This document shows, one piece after another, positions 21,944 through 34,092 of a stretch of 64,000 bases of DNA (positions within the stretch are counted from its first letter, which is position 1; the number at the start of each line of letters is the position of its first letter). The notes under the pieces are model-generated. The model saw only the letters and a list, made by a program, of their open reading frames with translations. It did not search any database and was not told the origin of the DNA. A program made the position numbers and the translations under genes. Source of the DNA: Amborella trichopoda (Eukaryota; Streptophyta; Magnoliopsida; Amborellales; Amborellaceae); contig NW_006499436.1 of the NCBI RefSeq assembly GCF_000471905.2, positions 1,557,863 to 1,621,862 on the forward strand, written 5' to 3'.

Positions 21944-22720
21944 ATGGCATCTTACAAGTTTGAGGTGGAGAAGTTTAATGGGAATGATAATTTTGAAATT
22001 TGGAAATTAAAAATACAAGATTTATTGATACATCAAGGGCAAAAGGATAATAAATCGGTAAATATGACCGATGATGATTGGGACGAACTCGATATGAAGG
22101 CACGGGCCACTATTCGTTTGTGTTTAGCGAATGAGATTTTGTTTAATATTGTTGGTGAAAAGACGACAAAAGATTTGTGGGAAAAATTGGATAAGTTTGT
22201 ATCAAACAAAATCTTTCACTAACCGAATTTTCTTAAAAGAGAAAATTGTATACCTTGAGAATGAAAGAATATGCAAATGTGTCGCAACACTTGAATGAGT
22301 TTAATAACCTCATTTATCAACTTGAGAGTATTGGTGTGAGAATGGACGATGAAGATAAGGCGGTCACCTTACTTTATTCATTACCGGAATCCTATGATAA
22401 CTTTGTTACTACATTTAGTTGTAGTAAAGAGGATTCTCTTGATTTGGGCTCGGTGTGTAGTGCCCTACTTGCTAATGAACTTCGAAAGAAAACATCATTG
22501 GGAAGTTCAGTAGAATCGAAGACGAAAGCTCTTGTGGCAAGAGGTCGATGGAATGAACGGGGTGATTCATCGAGGAATCATTCAAGTAATTCAAGATTTC
22601 GATCAAAATCTAGAGGGCCCAATAACAAGAATATGTGTTGGCATTGTGGGAAGCCTGGTCATACAAGGAAGAATTGTTTTAAAAGAAATGAAGTGAATTC
22701 TTCTAAAGCTCCTAATGCGG
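21944..22720 (+). pseudogene. Copia Gag with intact zinc knuckle, frameshifted
   Basis: Starts MASYKFEVEKFNGNDNFEIW, the usual copia Gag opening ('FdG.NF..W'). A frame change near 22222-22246 separates it from the second half (MYTLRMKEYANVSQHLNEFN, LLYSLPESYDNFVT). The zinc knuckle CWHCGKPGHTRKNC (22635-22676) is a perfect CX2CX4HX4C. Gag forms the virus-like particle and binds the element RNA. Confidence 0.92.
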
Positions 22721-24895
22721 GAGCTTTATCTTATGAACGGGGTGATTCATCAATGGCTCGTTATCTTATCAACCGATCACCGTGGATAGCATTGGGAAGC
22801 AAAACTCCTAATGCGGTATGGTATGGAACTTCAAGTGACTATTTCGATTTAAAAATATTTGGTTGTGATGCAGATGCACTTATTTTTTTTTTTTGAATCG
22901 TAATGCATATGCACTTATTCTAAGTTGCCCAAGGAACAAATTGGATCCAAGGTCAAAGAAGTGCATCTTTGTGGGTTATAGCAAGGGTGTGATGGGGTAC
23001 TGATTATGGGATCCAAGTACCCGAAAAATAATCACTAACCGTGATGTGCAATTTGATGAATCCAAGGTATTGGCAAAGGGGATGATGATAAATGACAATG
23101 GTCATGAAGTGCAACAAGAGAGCCAAGAATTTCATGGCAACCACGAAACACTTCCACCAAGTACAATTATGCCTTATGAGAATATACCCATTGATCATGG
23201 TGAAGAACATGAAGAACTCGGAAGTCAAGATGAAGAACCACATGGCCATCATGATGAAGTTGTGCCTTTGGCACATAGGCGTTCTACTAGAGAAGCTCGT
23301 GCACTCGGGTGACACAAAGATTATGTGGATCCAAATACGCTGCATGCTTTGATAGCCGAAAGTGAAGAGCCAATATCATTCCGTGAAGCCATTGATAGCA
23401 GTGGTACCGAGCATTGGAAAAGAGCTATGAAAGAAGAGATATTGGCCCTAAAAAATAACAAGACTTGGGATTTGGTGGAGCTACCAAAAGGTAGAAAGGC
23501 TGTTGGTTGTAAATGGGTGTTCAAGATAAAGAAGAGGCTTAATGGCAAGCTTGAAAGATATAGCACATGATGGGTGGCAAAAGGTTTTCGAAAAAAGAAG
23601 GGATTGACTTTGTTGAAATTTTTTCACCGGTTGTCAAGTTGGTCTCAATTCGCTTGGTGCTTGGTTTAGTTGCTATGCATGATTTAGAGCTTGAGCAAAT
23701 GGATGTGAAGACGATTTTTCTGCATAGAAAACTTGAAGAGGAAGTGTACTTGCAACAATTAGAAAGCTTCATAGAGAAGGGTAAAGAAGGACTGGTGTGC
23801 AAATTGAAGAAGTCCTTGTATGGGCTCAAGCAAACATCAAGACAATGGTATAGAACATTTGATATGTTCATGATGAGCCTGGGGCACACAAGAAGTAAGT
23901 ATGACCATTGTATCTATTTAAAGTTTTTTTATGATGGTACTTACTTGATTTTATTCTTATATGTGGATGACATGCTTTTGATGTGCAAAGATAAGACAAA
24001 AATTGATGAGCTCAAGACTTCTTTGAGCAAAAGATTTGAGATGACGGATCTCGGCCCGACAAGGCAAATTCTTTGGATTGAAATTGAAAGGGATAGACAA
24101 AATAGAAAGGGTGCTTGAAAATTTGGCATAAAAGATGCAAAGCCGGTGAAGACACCCTTAACGCCTCACTTCAAATTGTCTTCAATACAAAGTTCGAAGA
24201 TGGAAGAAGAAAGAAGCATGGCTAAGGTTCTTTATGCAAATGAGATTGGAAGTTTAATGTTTGCCATGGTATGTACAAGATCGGATATCGTGCATGTGGT
24301 TGGAGTTTTAAGTCGGTTTATGGCAAACCCTGGAAAGGTTCAATGGGAAGCAACAAAATGGGTGCTTCAGTATTTGAGAGGTACAACTAGTTATGTAATC
24401 ACATTTGGCAAGGGCTCAACGCAAATGCAAGGTTTTGTGGATGCAAATTTTGCTGGTGATCTTAATAGAGGTAGGTCAACTACCGCATTTGTTTTTTTGT
24501 TTGCAAATGGACCGGTTAGTTGGATGTCAAGGCTCCAAGACACGGTAGCATTGTCAACTACCGAAGTCGAGTACATGGCGGCAACGGAGGCATCAAAAGA
24601 AGTTGTGTGGCTTCAAGGGTTGATAAGTGAGAGGGGTATTATGTGCAAGCTCATGGAACTATTTTGTGACAATATGAATGCTATCCATTTTGCCAAGAAC
24701 CCGGTTCACCACAAGATGTCAAGGCACATATTGGTTCAATATCACTATATCTGTCAAGTTGTTGAAGATGGACAAGTTCGATTGGTCAAGATCAAGACCG
24801 AAGACAACCTTGCGGATATACTTACAAAGACCATCCAAGTAGAGAAGTTCGAATATAGTCTAATTTCTTTAGGTTTCAAGAAAGAAAGAAAGTGA
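22721..24895 (+). pseudogene. Copia Pol remnant: integrase C-end, RT, RNase H
   Basis: Directly after Gag the frame reads ARYLINRSPWIALGSKTPNA and FDLKIFGCDA, the end of copia integrase, so protease and the integrase catalytic core have been deleted. Then come the linker, RT start (WKRAMKEEILALKNNKTWDL, GCKWVFKIKK), 'MDVKTIFLHRKLEEEVYL', LKKSLYGLKQTSRQWY and the catalytic YVDD (23960-23971). RNase H follows: GFVDANFAGDLNRGRSTT and VALSTTEVEYMAATEA, ending DNLADILTKTI. In-frame stops occur near 23312, 23568 and 24116. Reverse transcription role inferred from the family. Confidence 0.93.
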
Positions 24896-24939
24896 TGGAT
24901 TAGCAAGGCAAGGGTGTAATTTTGCATCAAGGTGGAGAT

Positions 24940-25615
24940 TATTGGGAGGTGATGCCAAATCACCACCCCATGTGGTATTTCTCACTATGGTGAGGGGTAT
25001 TTTTGTCACTAAAAGGAAGTCTTTTTTAGTGGAGGCTCATAAAAGGTTTTTCTAGAGAGAGAAATGTGGAGAAAAAGAGGGTGATCTCTTTTGTAGAGAA
25101 AAGAGAGCTTGAAGAGAAGATTGGGGGTTGGAAATTGCGGTTTTGCTACAAAACCCTAGCACCACCATTTGGGGCTCATCTTGAGCCCTTTTTTTGGCAT
25201 TTCTTCGCGGCATTGGTGAGTCGAAGAAAGGAGTCCATTGTTGGTGGTTTTATGGTAGGAGGTTCTTTTGTTTGAGCTTTCCTTGAGATTGTATGAGGTA
25301 ACTCTACATAACCCTAATCTTGTAAGTTTTCCTCTTGATAGTGAATATATTTTTGCTGTCTTGCGCATGGGCGTAGCCCATTTTGAGTGAACCACGTATA
25401 TGTGCGTGTCCCTCTCCACTTTGCTTTTGTGTTGTGGTTTGAAGATTTCCCATATTTCTTGTTCTATTGGTATATTTTTCTGAATTATATTGCACTTGTT
25501 ATTGCATCTTGGGCATGTTATTTGAGTGTTGAAATCATTGTGGTGGAGTGCTCACCTCATTGAGATATCCCGATTTGCTCAAAAGGGGAGATTGGGTTAT
25601 CCTGATTGTACAACA
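24940..25615 (+). repeat. 3' LTR of copia element
   Basis: 676 bp, matching the 5' LTR from 'attgggaggtgatgccaaat' to 'cctgattgtacaaca'. It holds one copy of the 36-bp unit. A repeated 'accccaaccacc' stretch of the 5' LTR is also absent, so the LTRs have diverged by small duplications as well as base changes. Confidence 0.93.
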
Positions 25616-26299
25616 CAGTCTTGGTTACTGAGATCAAGTAGTTATTTCTCATTTTATGTTACATAGATTAAGATACATGTCAGTTTCTTTTATATTTTTA
25701 TAGCAAGAAGGCATCCTCAATCTGAACGCTTACTTAGTGTATACATTAGAAGTCCATCAAGTTCCATAGTAACACATAGCTTTGACCAAGGATCTAATCA
25801 AATACATTGGTAGTAGAACGCACAAATAATCTATATGTGCAATATGTTTTTTATTCTAGCATATTGCGGGATATGTGCTTGTATACCAATTTCATTAGTA
25901 TTCTAGATCTGAGTCCAATCTCATAGGAAGTAGCCCTTTTTCTACACTTCTATAGGTGTGTTTATTATGGTGCCCTTGTATATAAAAACATCAGACTATA
26001 AACAATTAAATACATCATTAAGACCTTAACTCATTCTCCCTTACGTACAAGGCATTGCTAGACTTATCTAATGCATGGATTTACCTAGGATAGGTGCTTA
26101 CAATAAAAACTTATTTTGTTTAAAGACCAACTAACCGTATGGACAACTTTTTATTTCCATACTAAACCTAAAATTTTGAGTTTACAAAATACTAGGTTAG
26201 ATTCCTTTTGATGCTGATTACTTTATACTCTAGCCCTATTCTCCATGACATCTTACCAACGCCTTCCTTCACAAAGGTAATTCTGCTCTGATCAATAAA

Positions 26300-26580
26300 G
26301 GAACCTTGTTTAAAAAAAAAAAACACCTTCCCTCACAAGGCCTTTTGTCAAAGGATTGACAACATTCTCTTTTGACTTCATATACTCTAAAATCACTACT
26401 CCATATCCAATTAATATTATTATGTTGTTATCTCTACCTTTATATATATCATTGCATGCTCACTATATGGTAGCATATATCACAATGAATCATCATAGCC
26501 GGTATAGATTTTGGCGATATTGGTGGGTCACACAATAAACTCCTTAATCATTCCACTTTTTCATAAGTAGAATCTATGAT
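26300..26580 (-). pseudogene. Ty1/copia RNase H C-terminal fragment
   Basis: Minus-strand reading gives GVVILEYMKSKENVVNPLTK-GLVREG, the copia RNase H end ('GVIS..YVKSKENLADPLTKGL'), preceded by 'MMIHCD' and 'CNDIYKGRDNN', matching 'I..HCDSQ...RA...YNGKSRH'. Frames are broken. The stretch 25621-26300 beyond it on the minus strand is probably its 3' non-coding/LTR part, but I cannot set the ends. Confidence 0.65.
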
Positions 26581-26639
26581 TATAAATTTGGACAACACTA
26601 GGGAATGCCTCTTAGGGTTTCTCTCTTTATCTTTATCTT

Positions 26640-28095
26640 TTCACATGAGAGGAAAGAGATATAATGCCTTTTTAATTTCTCTGTTACCAAACAAGTGTCC
26701 AAGTAGATTAGTGACATTTTTCACAAAGTAACTTTTCACATTGAGAGGTATCTTGTGCCAAATATCCTTCTTAGGACCATTTACAAATTTCCTATTGACT
26801 TGTGATGCAAATGATCTTGGTCTACCCCTCATCTTACACTTATCACCACGTCCACAAAAATCCCATCTTAGTCCCCATTGATGGCGTGGGTTTGGCATCA
26901 TCAACACGTGGCATGTGTATGGGCCCTCAAGGAGCTCATATGTGGAGCCCATGGGCTCATATGAAGTCCATTGGTACTTGAGCCTCACATGTGTCAATGG
27001 GTCACATGTTGTGTCCTTATCTGAAATTTTTAGAATTGTTTACTGCTACCCTTATTTGTATAAATTTTTTTTAAAAATTCCAAAAATAGCTAATAATCAT
27101 TTTTCAACTTTATTTGAGAAAGCAAAGTGATTCAGTTGTCTAGAAATTTTTTGAAGGGAAATTGGTGTTTGGGGTTTGGATTTGCACTATTTTAGGGTAC
27201 TTCACTCATCTTACCCCAGAATTCTTGACCACATTCTAAAATCTGCCTAATGAAACCCATGACCCACATTCTTAAGCAGGGCTCATGGTTTATTCATCAA
27301 AGTCGATTAATAGGTGGCAAAATCGAGAATCTTATAGATTACAAGTGCGCCCTTAAGGACAAGTAATCTGAGTACCACACAAGTACGCGGGGCTCTGCTT
27401 TTTCAATTGTGTGCACTCCCTTCATTGGGCACATTCCTTAAGGGTGGCTAGCCATTTTTGTGGCTATCATATAGACATATTGTGGGGTGGGAATATAGAT
27501 GCTTTAGACCTTGTCCTCATAGGCCACCTACATACGAGGGAGTATGTTCTACTCCCGACGAAGACCAAAGGAAAATACTCCAACCTTGACCCAAGGGTTA
27601 CCCAAATCCCTTTTTGGTAACATTTGCGAGAAGCCCCCATACCTGTGGACATGGGCTTTTGTGACTCTCAGACACCTCTTTCAGGCCCTATACTGCCTAG
27701 GCCTGGCACGAGTAAGCGAGATACCCATGTCAGATGAGCTGAAGCTCTATCTCATATGGTCCCATTTTGTGTCCGATGCTCCCTTTAAAGCCAACAATGC
27801 ACTCTATGAGTAAGAAGAGTACATGGGTGTCAAGGACTTGAAAGGAAACATAAATCCAACAATATCGTATCATGGCTTCCTTCTACTACATTTATAAAAA
27901 TCAAGGCTAAAATTATCCATTAAAGTCTCTTATTGCTCTCTTAATTGTTCCTAGTACAAAGTCATCGTTATTTTTTTTTTTATGGGTTTGTAATAAATAC
28001 TTTGCTTTATCTTGAGTAGTACTTAATAGTAGATAACTAACATTTTCATGTCCACCCTTATGAATTAAGTTTCAAAGAATTTAACATCTATATTC
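26640..28095. other. No feature recognised
   Basis: Mixed composition with several short open frames (for example 27544-27813) that I cannot match to any family. Words such as 'ggagcccatgggctcatatg' look like non-coding gypsy DNA seen elsewhere in the window, but no boundary is visible. Confidence 0.4.
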
Positions 28096-28101
28096 AACTA
28101 T

Positions 28102-28861
28102 TGTGGAGAAAGATGGATGTCACTCTGGAACAATCCACTTCTCAATTAGTGTAACAATGTCACACTAGCCCAAGACTCACAACTAAAGAAATAGAAGAAC
28201 AATCAGAATGAGGTGGAAGAAAAACTTTCATTCAAAGATGAAAAATGAGGTACCCAAAAGCAATACAGACTTGAAACATGTGACCTAATTTTCTCATTAC
28301 ACACCTCTCTTTAAAGAGAGGTTCTTACAACTATATTTACTACAATAACTACCCACTGGCAACAATAACTACAAATCACCTAGTAGTTTCATAACTTCGT
28401 AGTACACAAACATACAAGTAGAACCTCAATCATAATAAAATAAAATAAAGAGTAAGACAACATCACCACCACCCTTGTGGCTCTGATACCATGTGGAGAA
28501 AGATGAATGTCATAACACTGGGACAATCCGCTTTTCAATTAGTTAAACAATGTCACACTAGCCTAAGACTCACAACTAAAGAAATAGAAGAAGAACAATC
28601 AAGATAAGGTTGGCAGAAAAACGTTCATTCAAAGATGAACAATGGGATACTATATAAAAGCAATACAAACTTGAAACATATGACCCAATTTTCTCACCAC
28701 ACACCTCTCTTTTAATAGAGGTTCACCATATTTACTACAATAACTACCCACTTGCAACAATAACTATTTACGACCTAGTAGTTTCATAACTTCCTACTAC
28801 ACACTTACAAGTACAACCTCACTACATCACTCATTATAAAATAAAATAAAAACTAGTATAA
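28102..28861 (-). mobile_element. TRIM element with a 29-bp interior
   Basis: Two direct copies of an LTR of about 365 bp (28102-28462 and 28492-28861) flank only 29 bp (28463-28491). In that spacer GCTCTGATACCA (28480-28491) is the complement of the initiator tRNA-Met primer site, which sets the minus orientation. The rest ('tcaccaccacccttgtg', complement purine-rich) can serve as the polypurine tract. LTRs start TGTTGTCTTACTC and end TCTCCACA in element orientation. No coding capacity, so mobilisation would need enzymes from another element. I see no clear target duplication. Confidence 0.85.
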
Positions 28862-29111
28862 TTTCTAAAAATATACACTTCATCAATTTTAACAGTTATT
28901 GTATTTAAACTGTTTCAATGTGTTTTATGACATTAATATTCCAAACCATTACGTAAAGAGCTTGTACAAGTTCTAGATAGGATTGACTCTTAAAAATCCA
29001 AAGATAGGCAATGTGGTTAAGAAACGGTCGGGAATGGGTAGAATAGTTAAGGGCCAAGTTTGACTATTATTTTCTTAAATCTCATGTTGTATCTAATTCG
29101 ATGCCAGTTAA
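28862..29111. other. No feature recognised
   Basis: AT-rich spacer between the TRIM and the copia LTR head. Confidence 0.5.
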
Positions 29112-29252
29112 TGTTGACGGTTATTGCAGCAAGATATTACGCTTCATATCTTGTGGATTACAAGATATTGAGTTTCCTATTTTGTGGGATTACTATTGTA
29201 TTGAGATTTTGTTTCCTAAAAGACAGGAATTGTAACTCTATAAATCTTTGAT
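29112..29252 (+). repeat. Plus-strand copia 5' LTR, head half
   Basis: Starts TGTTGACGGTTATTGCAGC and runs to 'aactctataaatctttgat'. The rest of this LTR resumes at 37683 ('ttagtaaactagattaatcc'), as judged from uninterrupted copies such as 29253-29538 inverted ('ctctacaaatctctagtaaa'). A minus-strand copia insertion separates the halves. Confidence 0.8.
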
Positions 29253-29538
29253 TGTAGAATTACAATAAAGGAAAGAGTGAAGAGAGAGAAAACGATCAAC
29301 ACGACATATATGTGGTTCGGGAATGATGCCTACGTCTATGGAGGGTAAACCAGTATCTCATTCATTGGGATTGCTCTAGTTTACTAGAGATTTGTAGAGT
29401 TACGATTCTTGTCTTTTAGGAAACAAATTTTATTACAACTGTAATTCCACAAAATATGAAATTCTCAATTTAGGAAACTTATTATCTTGTAATTCACATG
29501 ATAGGAAACTTTATATCTTGCTGATATAGCCTTCAACA
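29253..29538 (-). repeat. 3' LTR of the minus-strand copia
   Basis: 286 bp, TGTTGAAGGCTATATCAGC to GTAATTCTACA on the minus strand. It abuts the polypurine tract AACTTGAGGGGGAG. Confidence 0.85.
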
Positions 29539-29559
29539 CTCCCCCTCAAGTTGGTATGT

Positions 29560-30741
29560 AGATATCCACGGAGCTCGACTTGGACAAGATCTGATATAAC
29601 ATTGCCTTTGCAATAGCTTTGGCAAACATGTCTTTAGTTGGTCTTCTCTTCAAACATAAGGATTCCTACTAATTTTTTATTGAACTTTTTCTCTCACAAA
29701 GTGACAATCAACTTTTATATGCTTGATTCTTTCATGAAAAACTGGATTATGGAGGCTATATGCATAGCTGCTTAATTATCACAGAACATCTCCATTGGAT
29801 TGACCTTTGGGAACCCCATATCTCGAAGTCGTGATTTTAGCCATTTCAATGCAGTTGTAGTTGAAGCCACAACTCTATATTCGGCCTCTGCATTGGATCG
29901 AGCAACTACATTTTCTTTTTGTTGTTTTTTCAAGTAATTAAGTTTTTTATCAACAATGTATAATAATCAGTAGTGGACCTCCTGTTAATTGGACTACCTG
30001 CCCAGTCAGCATCAAAATAACCAATAATGTTCGTGTGACCATTTGGTTTCATCCAAAGACCTCTGCCTGGTGACAACTTAAGACATTTGAGATTCCTATT
30101 GACAGCCTCCATATGACATGATCTAGGATCATGTATAAATCGTCTCACAAGGCTAACCGTATACGTTATATCTAGTCATGTCATAGTCAAATAAATCACT
30201 ATGCCCACAAGTTTCTAAAAGCAACCCACATCTTCAAGAGGTTTTCCATTTGTTGAATTAAGCCTGCAATTAACATCAACATAGGTGTCAACGGGTTTGA
30301 CTCCTAGTTTCCCAGTTTCTTTCAACCGGTCTAAGACACATTTCCTTTGAGAAATAAAGAGTCCCTTTTTTGAATGTGTTACTTAAGTGCCGAAAAAATA
30401 TTTTAGTTGACCAAGATTCTTGATGTCAAATTTCTTGTGAAGATCATTTTTAAGCTGCATCATGTTTTCTTTATCGTCATTTGTAATGATAATATCATAA
30501 GCATAAATAAGTATAACTATTGTATCGAAGTCCTTTTAATGATCATTGAAGAATCAACTGAACTTCTAAGAAACCTAATACTCATCAAAGCTGAGCTGAG
30601 TTTAACATACCATGCACGAGGTGATTGTTTCGGTCCATATAAGGCCTTCTTTAATTTCCAAATAAGACTTTTTTCCTTTTCTTTAAAATGACTTGGAGGA
30701 TGACTCATATAGACCTCTTCTTCAAGGTCTTCATCTAAGAA
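29560..30741 (-). pseudogene. Copia RT (second half) and RNase H
   Basis: From the high-coordinate side on the minus strand: NVFLDEDLEEEVYMSHPPSH, KLKKALYGPKQSPRAWY (RT), then further down HDPRSCHMEAVNRNLKCLK, IGYFDADWAGSPINRRSTT (RNase H, D-A-D-W-A-G box), and a degraded end near 29560-29930 ('NAEAEYR' type). The YVDD region is damaged. The first half of RT lies beyond the LINE at 34102-34370. Confidence 0.88.
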
Positions 30742-30750
30742 GACATTTTT
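30742..30750. other. Target duplication of the minus-strand LINE, copy 1
   Basis: 'gacattttt' here and at 34093-34101. It corresponds to the copia RT codons around KNVF, duplicated on insertion. Confidence 0.75.
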
Positions 30751-31376
30751 TTTTTGAGAAATGTTAACATTTGTATTGCTGTAACAAAGAGAGTACATTT
30801 TGGGTTAGTCCGAGAGTACCATCTAGATGGAACTCTCTGTAAAAAAATAGGTCAACTGACCCTATACAAACATTGGCTTATATAGTTGCCTCCGTACAAA
30901 TGATTTATAATGAGTTTACCAGAAAGGGCTTATAAAGTTGCCCGTATACAAGGAAATCTATATCTAGGAGTACCCTCTATGGTCCAGAGCAAAAAAGGAG
31001 TTGAACCGGGGTTAATCTTCTTCTTGGGCGCTAGCCCTGTATTTGACTAGGAGGTTGATGAGCTCGTTTGACGTCCTCGATATATGCTTCCATGAGAAGG
31101 TCCTAATCCTGTAGATGCATGCAATCTCGTCAAAAATAGAAGCCAAGTACCATGGAGGTGGGGACCTCCCAGTTGCCCATGTAATGATGTTGTACGTGCC
31201 TCCCTCGACTATTAGGTTTTGCCCCTAAGAATGATCGAAATATTTAAGATCCTTAAGAAGAGCCATTGTTTCAGCATTCTGGGAGTCTTGAAAACCAAGA
31301 TAATCGGAGTAGGTAAGAAGAATATTGCGTTGGTGATCTCTAAAGACGCCTCTTGCTCCTGCATGACCGGGGTTCC

Positions 31377-33240
31377 CTAGAGAACATCCATCAAAGTTAA
31401 GTTTAATGGCTCCGTGTGGAGGTGGCTGCCATTTCCTTGGTCGATGGAGTATAAGATTACCCCATTGCTTATTAAGGAATTCGCAGAGATACCCTTGAAA
31501 AGCTGTTGGTTAGAATCCCAGAAGGTTATTAAGGACGTAACCTTATGAAAGAGTGTTGGGACAACGCTAACCTGTCTTGGAAAATTCTGGCATTCCTTTC
31601 TGTCTTGATCACCCAAACGGTTGCTGCCACAACAACCTTCTATAAGATTCTTCCACCGTTCGGTCATTGGGAAGCGTAATCCGAGGCAAAAAGGTTCTTG
31701 ACCGTCATAGTTGTTACCCAATAGATCCCAAACAATTGACGCAGTAGACTCTAGAGTTGTGTGCCACATTGCAATGAATGAATAGATGGGGATTGGATTC
31801 CTCCTCACACAAACACATGGAGGTGATCGACTGTAAGTGGGGATGGGAATCCCTTTCTTTTGGAGGTGATCGACTGTATGTGGCTGTGGAGAAGCTGCTA
31901 TCCAGTTGAAGGTCTGAACCTTAGGGGGTGCAATAGTTTTCCAAACCTTGGATAGGGCAGAAGAAGGGTTTAGGGGGAAAGTGGGAGGTTGGATAAGTTT
32001 CTTGTAAAAAGTGGGCAGTGCAAAGACCCTTGAAGGGGCAAGAGTCCCATACCAGCTGGTCCCTTTGCAAAGCTGTAGATAGGGAGAGGAAGTGATTAGT
32101 TTCCTCCTTCGATAAATTCCTTCTGAAGGAGGGGTTCCACACTCGTTGATTTCCTTTCGGCATCGATTCTTCTTCAATAGTAGAATCTCTAGTTGCCGCA
32201 ATCGAGTAAAGGAAAGGAAAGAGGTCCCTTATCGACGTGTGTCCTAGCCAGAGATCTAACCAGAAGCGCACCCGTGTTCCTTCTCTTGGGTGAAGCCTGA
32301 TGAATTTTTTGAATAAAGCAAGGGAGGAGGTGAACGACTTCCATGCTTTTGAAGCACTGCTCCAAGGTCTCCTCTGTGGCACCCAAGTACTATCAGGGAT
32401 CTTATATTTACTGTGTAGTACCTGAGCCCAAGGAGCATCCATCTGAGGAGTCAGACGCCACCACCATTTTCCTAATAGAGCCAAGTTTTGTTTTGTAAGG
32501 AGCCTAATTCCCAACCCACTTTGATGTTTAGGTAAGCAGACCTTATCCCAAGAGATAAGATGAAATTTTGTTTTCTCTGCCTGTCCTGACCATAGAAAGT
32601 TCCTCATGAGTTGGTCAAGCCGATTTTCCACTGAGGTGGGAATTTGGAAAAGGGACATAAGGTACACAGGGGCATTGGCCAAGGTTGCTTTGATCAGAGT
32701 GATTCTGCCTGCTTGAGAAAGGTATGTCTCCCTTGCCACCCTGCCAATCTCCTATCAACCTTTTCCATCATGTGAGACCATTGTCTCTTTTCGGTTTTCC
32801 CAACTCGAGAGGTTGACCCAGATAGGTTGTGGGAAGGTCGTCGATTTTGCACTCCCAATCTGAGATAAGCTCTCTGGTTTTGCCATTGGCGACAACTACC
32901 CCCATCATCTTTGATTTTACAATGTTAACCTTGAAACTCGTGGCCCTTTGGAAGCATTTCTGATAGAGCCTCAAGTTATCAATTTCACGAGGAGATGCAT
33001 CTAAGAATACCAGAGTGTCGTCTGCGTATTGCAGGTGCGACACTATAGGGCCTCGATGAGAAGTTTTAAAGCCTGTGAGGAGACCTGCCTGGTAAACTTG
33101 GGATAAAGATCGGCTAAAGACTTCAGCTGAGATGGCGAAGAGAAATGGGGATAGAGGGTCCCCTTGGCGCAGTCCCCTTGAGGAAGGGAAGAAACCTTTC
33201 GGGGTTCCATTTATGAGGATCGGGAAATGTGGTTCAGAAG
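31377..33240 (-). pseudogene. LINE reverse transcriptase and C-terminal region
   Basis: Minus-strand RT pieces: SRGLRQGDPLSPFLF near 33150, SHLQYADDTLVFLDASPREI with catalytic YADD (33017-33028), FKVNIVKSKMMGV, then SQAGRITLIKATLANAPVYL and the thumb/connection region to about 31930. After it come QTFNWIAASPQPHTVDHLQK and a zinc-finger relic (EESNPHLFIHC in another frame). The RT lacks its N-terminal motifs: the frame jumps at about 33235 from REVILQATDDLAKDK to the fingers/palm, indicating an internal deletion. Three or more frame changes. Confidence 0.85.
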
Positions 33241-34092
33241 CTTATCTTTGGCGAGGTCATCAGTAGCTTGTAGTATTACCTCTCTAGGTAAGGACACTCC
33301 AGTCAAATAGCCTAGTCTTCTGACAAAGTGTGGAAGTCTAGGTCGGCCATAGTAGGGTCTGAGACCTCTTGGAGCAGTGTACAAGGCCTAGAAGAAGTTT
33401 AATATAGATGATTCGATTTCTCCAGGCTGTACCCGATAGCTATTATTTGAGTTAATCGTCGAAATGGTATTGTCTTCTACAACAATTTGCAATCAAGGGA
33501 AAAACCTAGTGTTGTGGTCCCCTGCTTTGAGCCAATTGACTATAGATCTCTGGAACCAGTAAAGTTCTTCTTTTTTAAGGGTGGAGAAGTATTCAAGTTT
33601 GGTTTGGGTTCTTAGGCCTGATTCAGGGGTTGGATTGATTTTAGGAGAGAGGACTTAACTTGTGAGTAATTCCCAGGGATGGACTTACTCCATGTCTTAA
33701 GGGAGGCTTTGAGAAGTTGAATCTTAGTTTGGAGTCTATATTCTGCTCTTGTCGAGACTTGGTTAGAAAAGGAGTTCTACCAGAATGGGATCAAGTTAGG
33801 TAATGATTTATCTTCAAGCCAAGCCAGTTCAAATGTAAAAGGTTTCGGACCTCGCCTAATTGCCTGGGTGCAAAGAAGAATAGGGCAATGGTCAGAAGTG
33901 GGTTTAGGCAGGGCCAAGGCATGGGATCTTGGAAAGAGTTCTTCCCAAACGAAAGCTAGGAGATATCTATTGAGTTTAGAGAGTATTAGTTGGGGGGACT
34001 AATTGGATTAGGTAAAGCGTTTTCCTTGTAGTGGGATATCAAGGAGGTCATTTCTAAAGATGAAGTCTAAGAAGTCCGTTATACTCTGAGAG
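33241..34092 (-). pseudogene. LINE endonuclease C-end and RT N-terminal spacer
   Basis: Minus-strand fragments: RNDLLDIPLQG near 34030, SDHCPILL (the His-containing endonuclease motif, about 33880), ELAWLEDKSLPNLIPFW, LKKEELYWFQRSIVNWLKAG near 33540. They match the plus-strand LINE (SDHCPILLYTQALCRGPKLF, LKKVELYWF). Broken by stops. Confidence 0.8.

Larger units (their letters stand above)
21123..25615 (+). mobile_element. Ty1/copia element with two LTRs, internally deleted
   Basis: 5' LTR 21123-21899, 3' LTR 24940-25615, primer site TGGTATCAGAGC (21902-21913), purine tract 'caaggtggagat' before the 3' LTR. A perfect 5-bp target duplication CAGTC lies at 21118-21122 and 25616-25620. Gag then integrase C-end, RT and RNase H, in copia order. 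Protease and the integrase core are missing. Both LTR starts have lost the canonical TG (CATTGGG, TATTGGG). Multiple stops make it inactive. It lies about 250 bp downstream of the MADS-box stop. Confidence 0.95.
30751..34092 (-). mobile_element. 5'-truncated L1-like LINE inserted in copia RT
   Basis: Flanked by the duplicated 'gacattttt', with a poly(A)-type tail (T run 30746-30755) at its 3' end. Minus-strand order: endonuclease C-end, spacer, RT, zinc-finger region and C-terminal part. It is cut off inside the endonuclease, the usual 5' truncation of LINEs. It shares wording with the plus-strand LINE at 45502-53625, so the two are one family. The host copia reads continuously across the two junctions (MDVKN / NVFLDED). 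Confidence 0.88.

Noticed and set aside
27411..27813. Overlapping frames as a host gene
   Set aside because: No recognisable family, frames on both strands overlap, and the surrounding DNA resembles retroelement non-coding DNA.
29112..29538. A single palindromic LTR
   Set aside because: The two halves are the head of a plus-strand LTR and a complete minus-strand LTR, as shown by the matching tail at 37683-37819.
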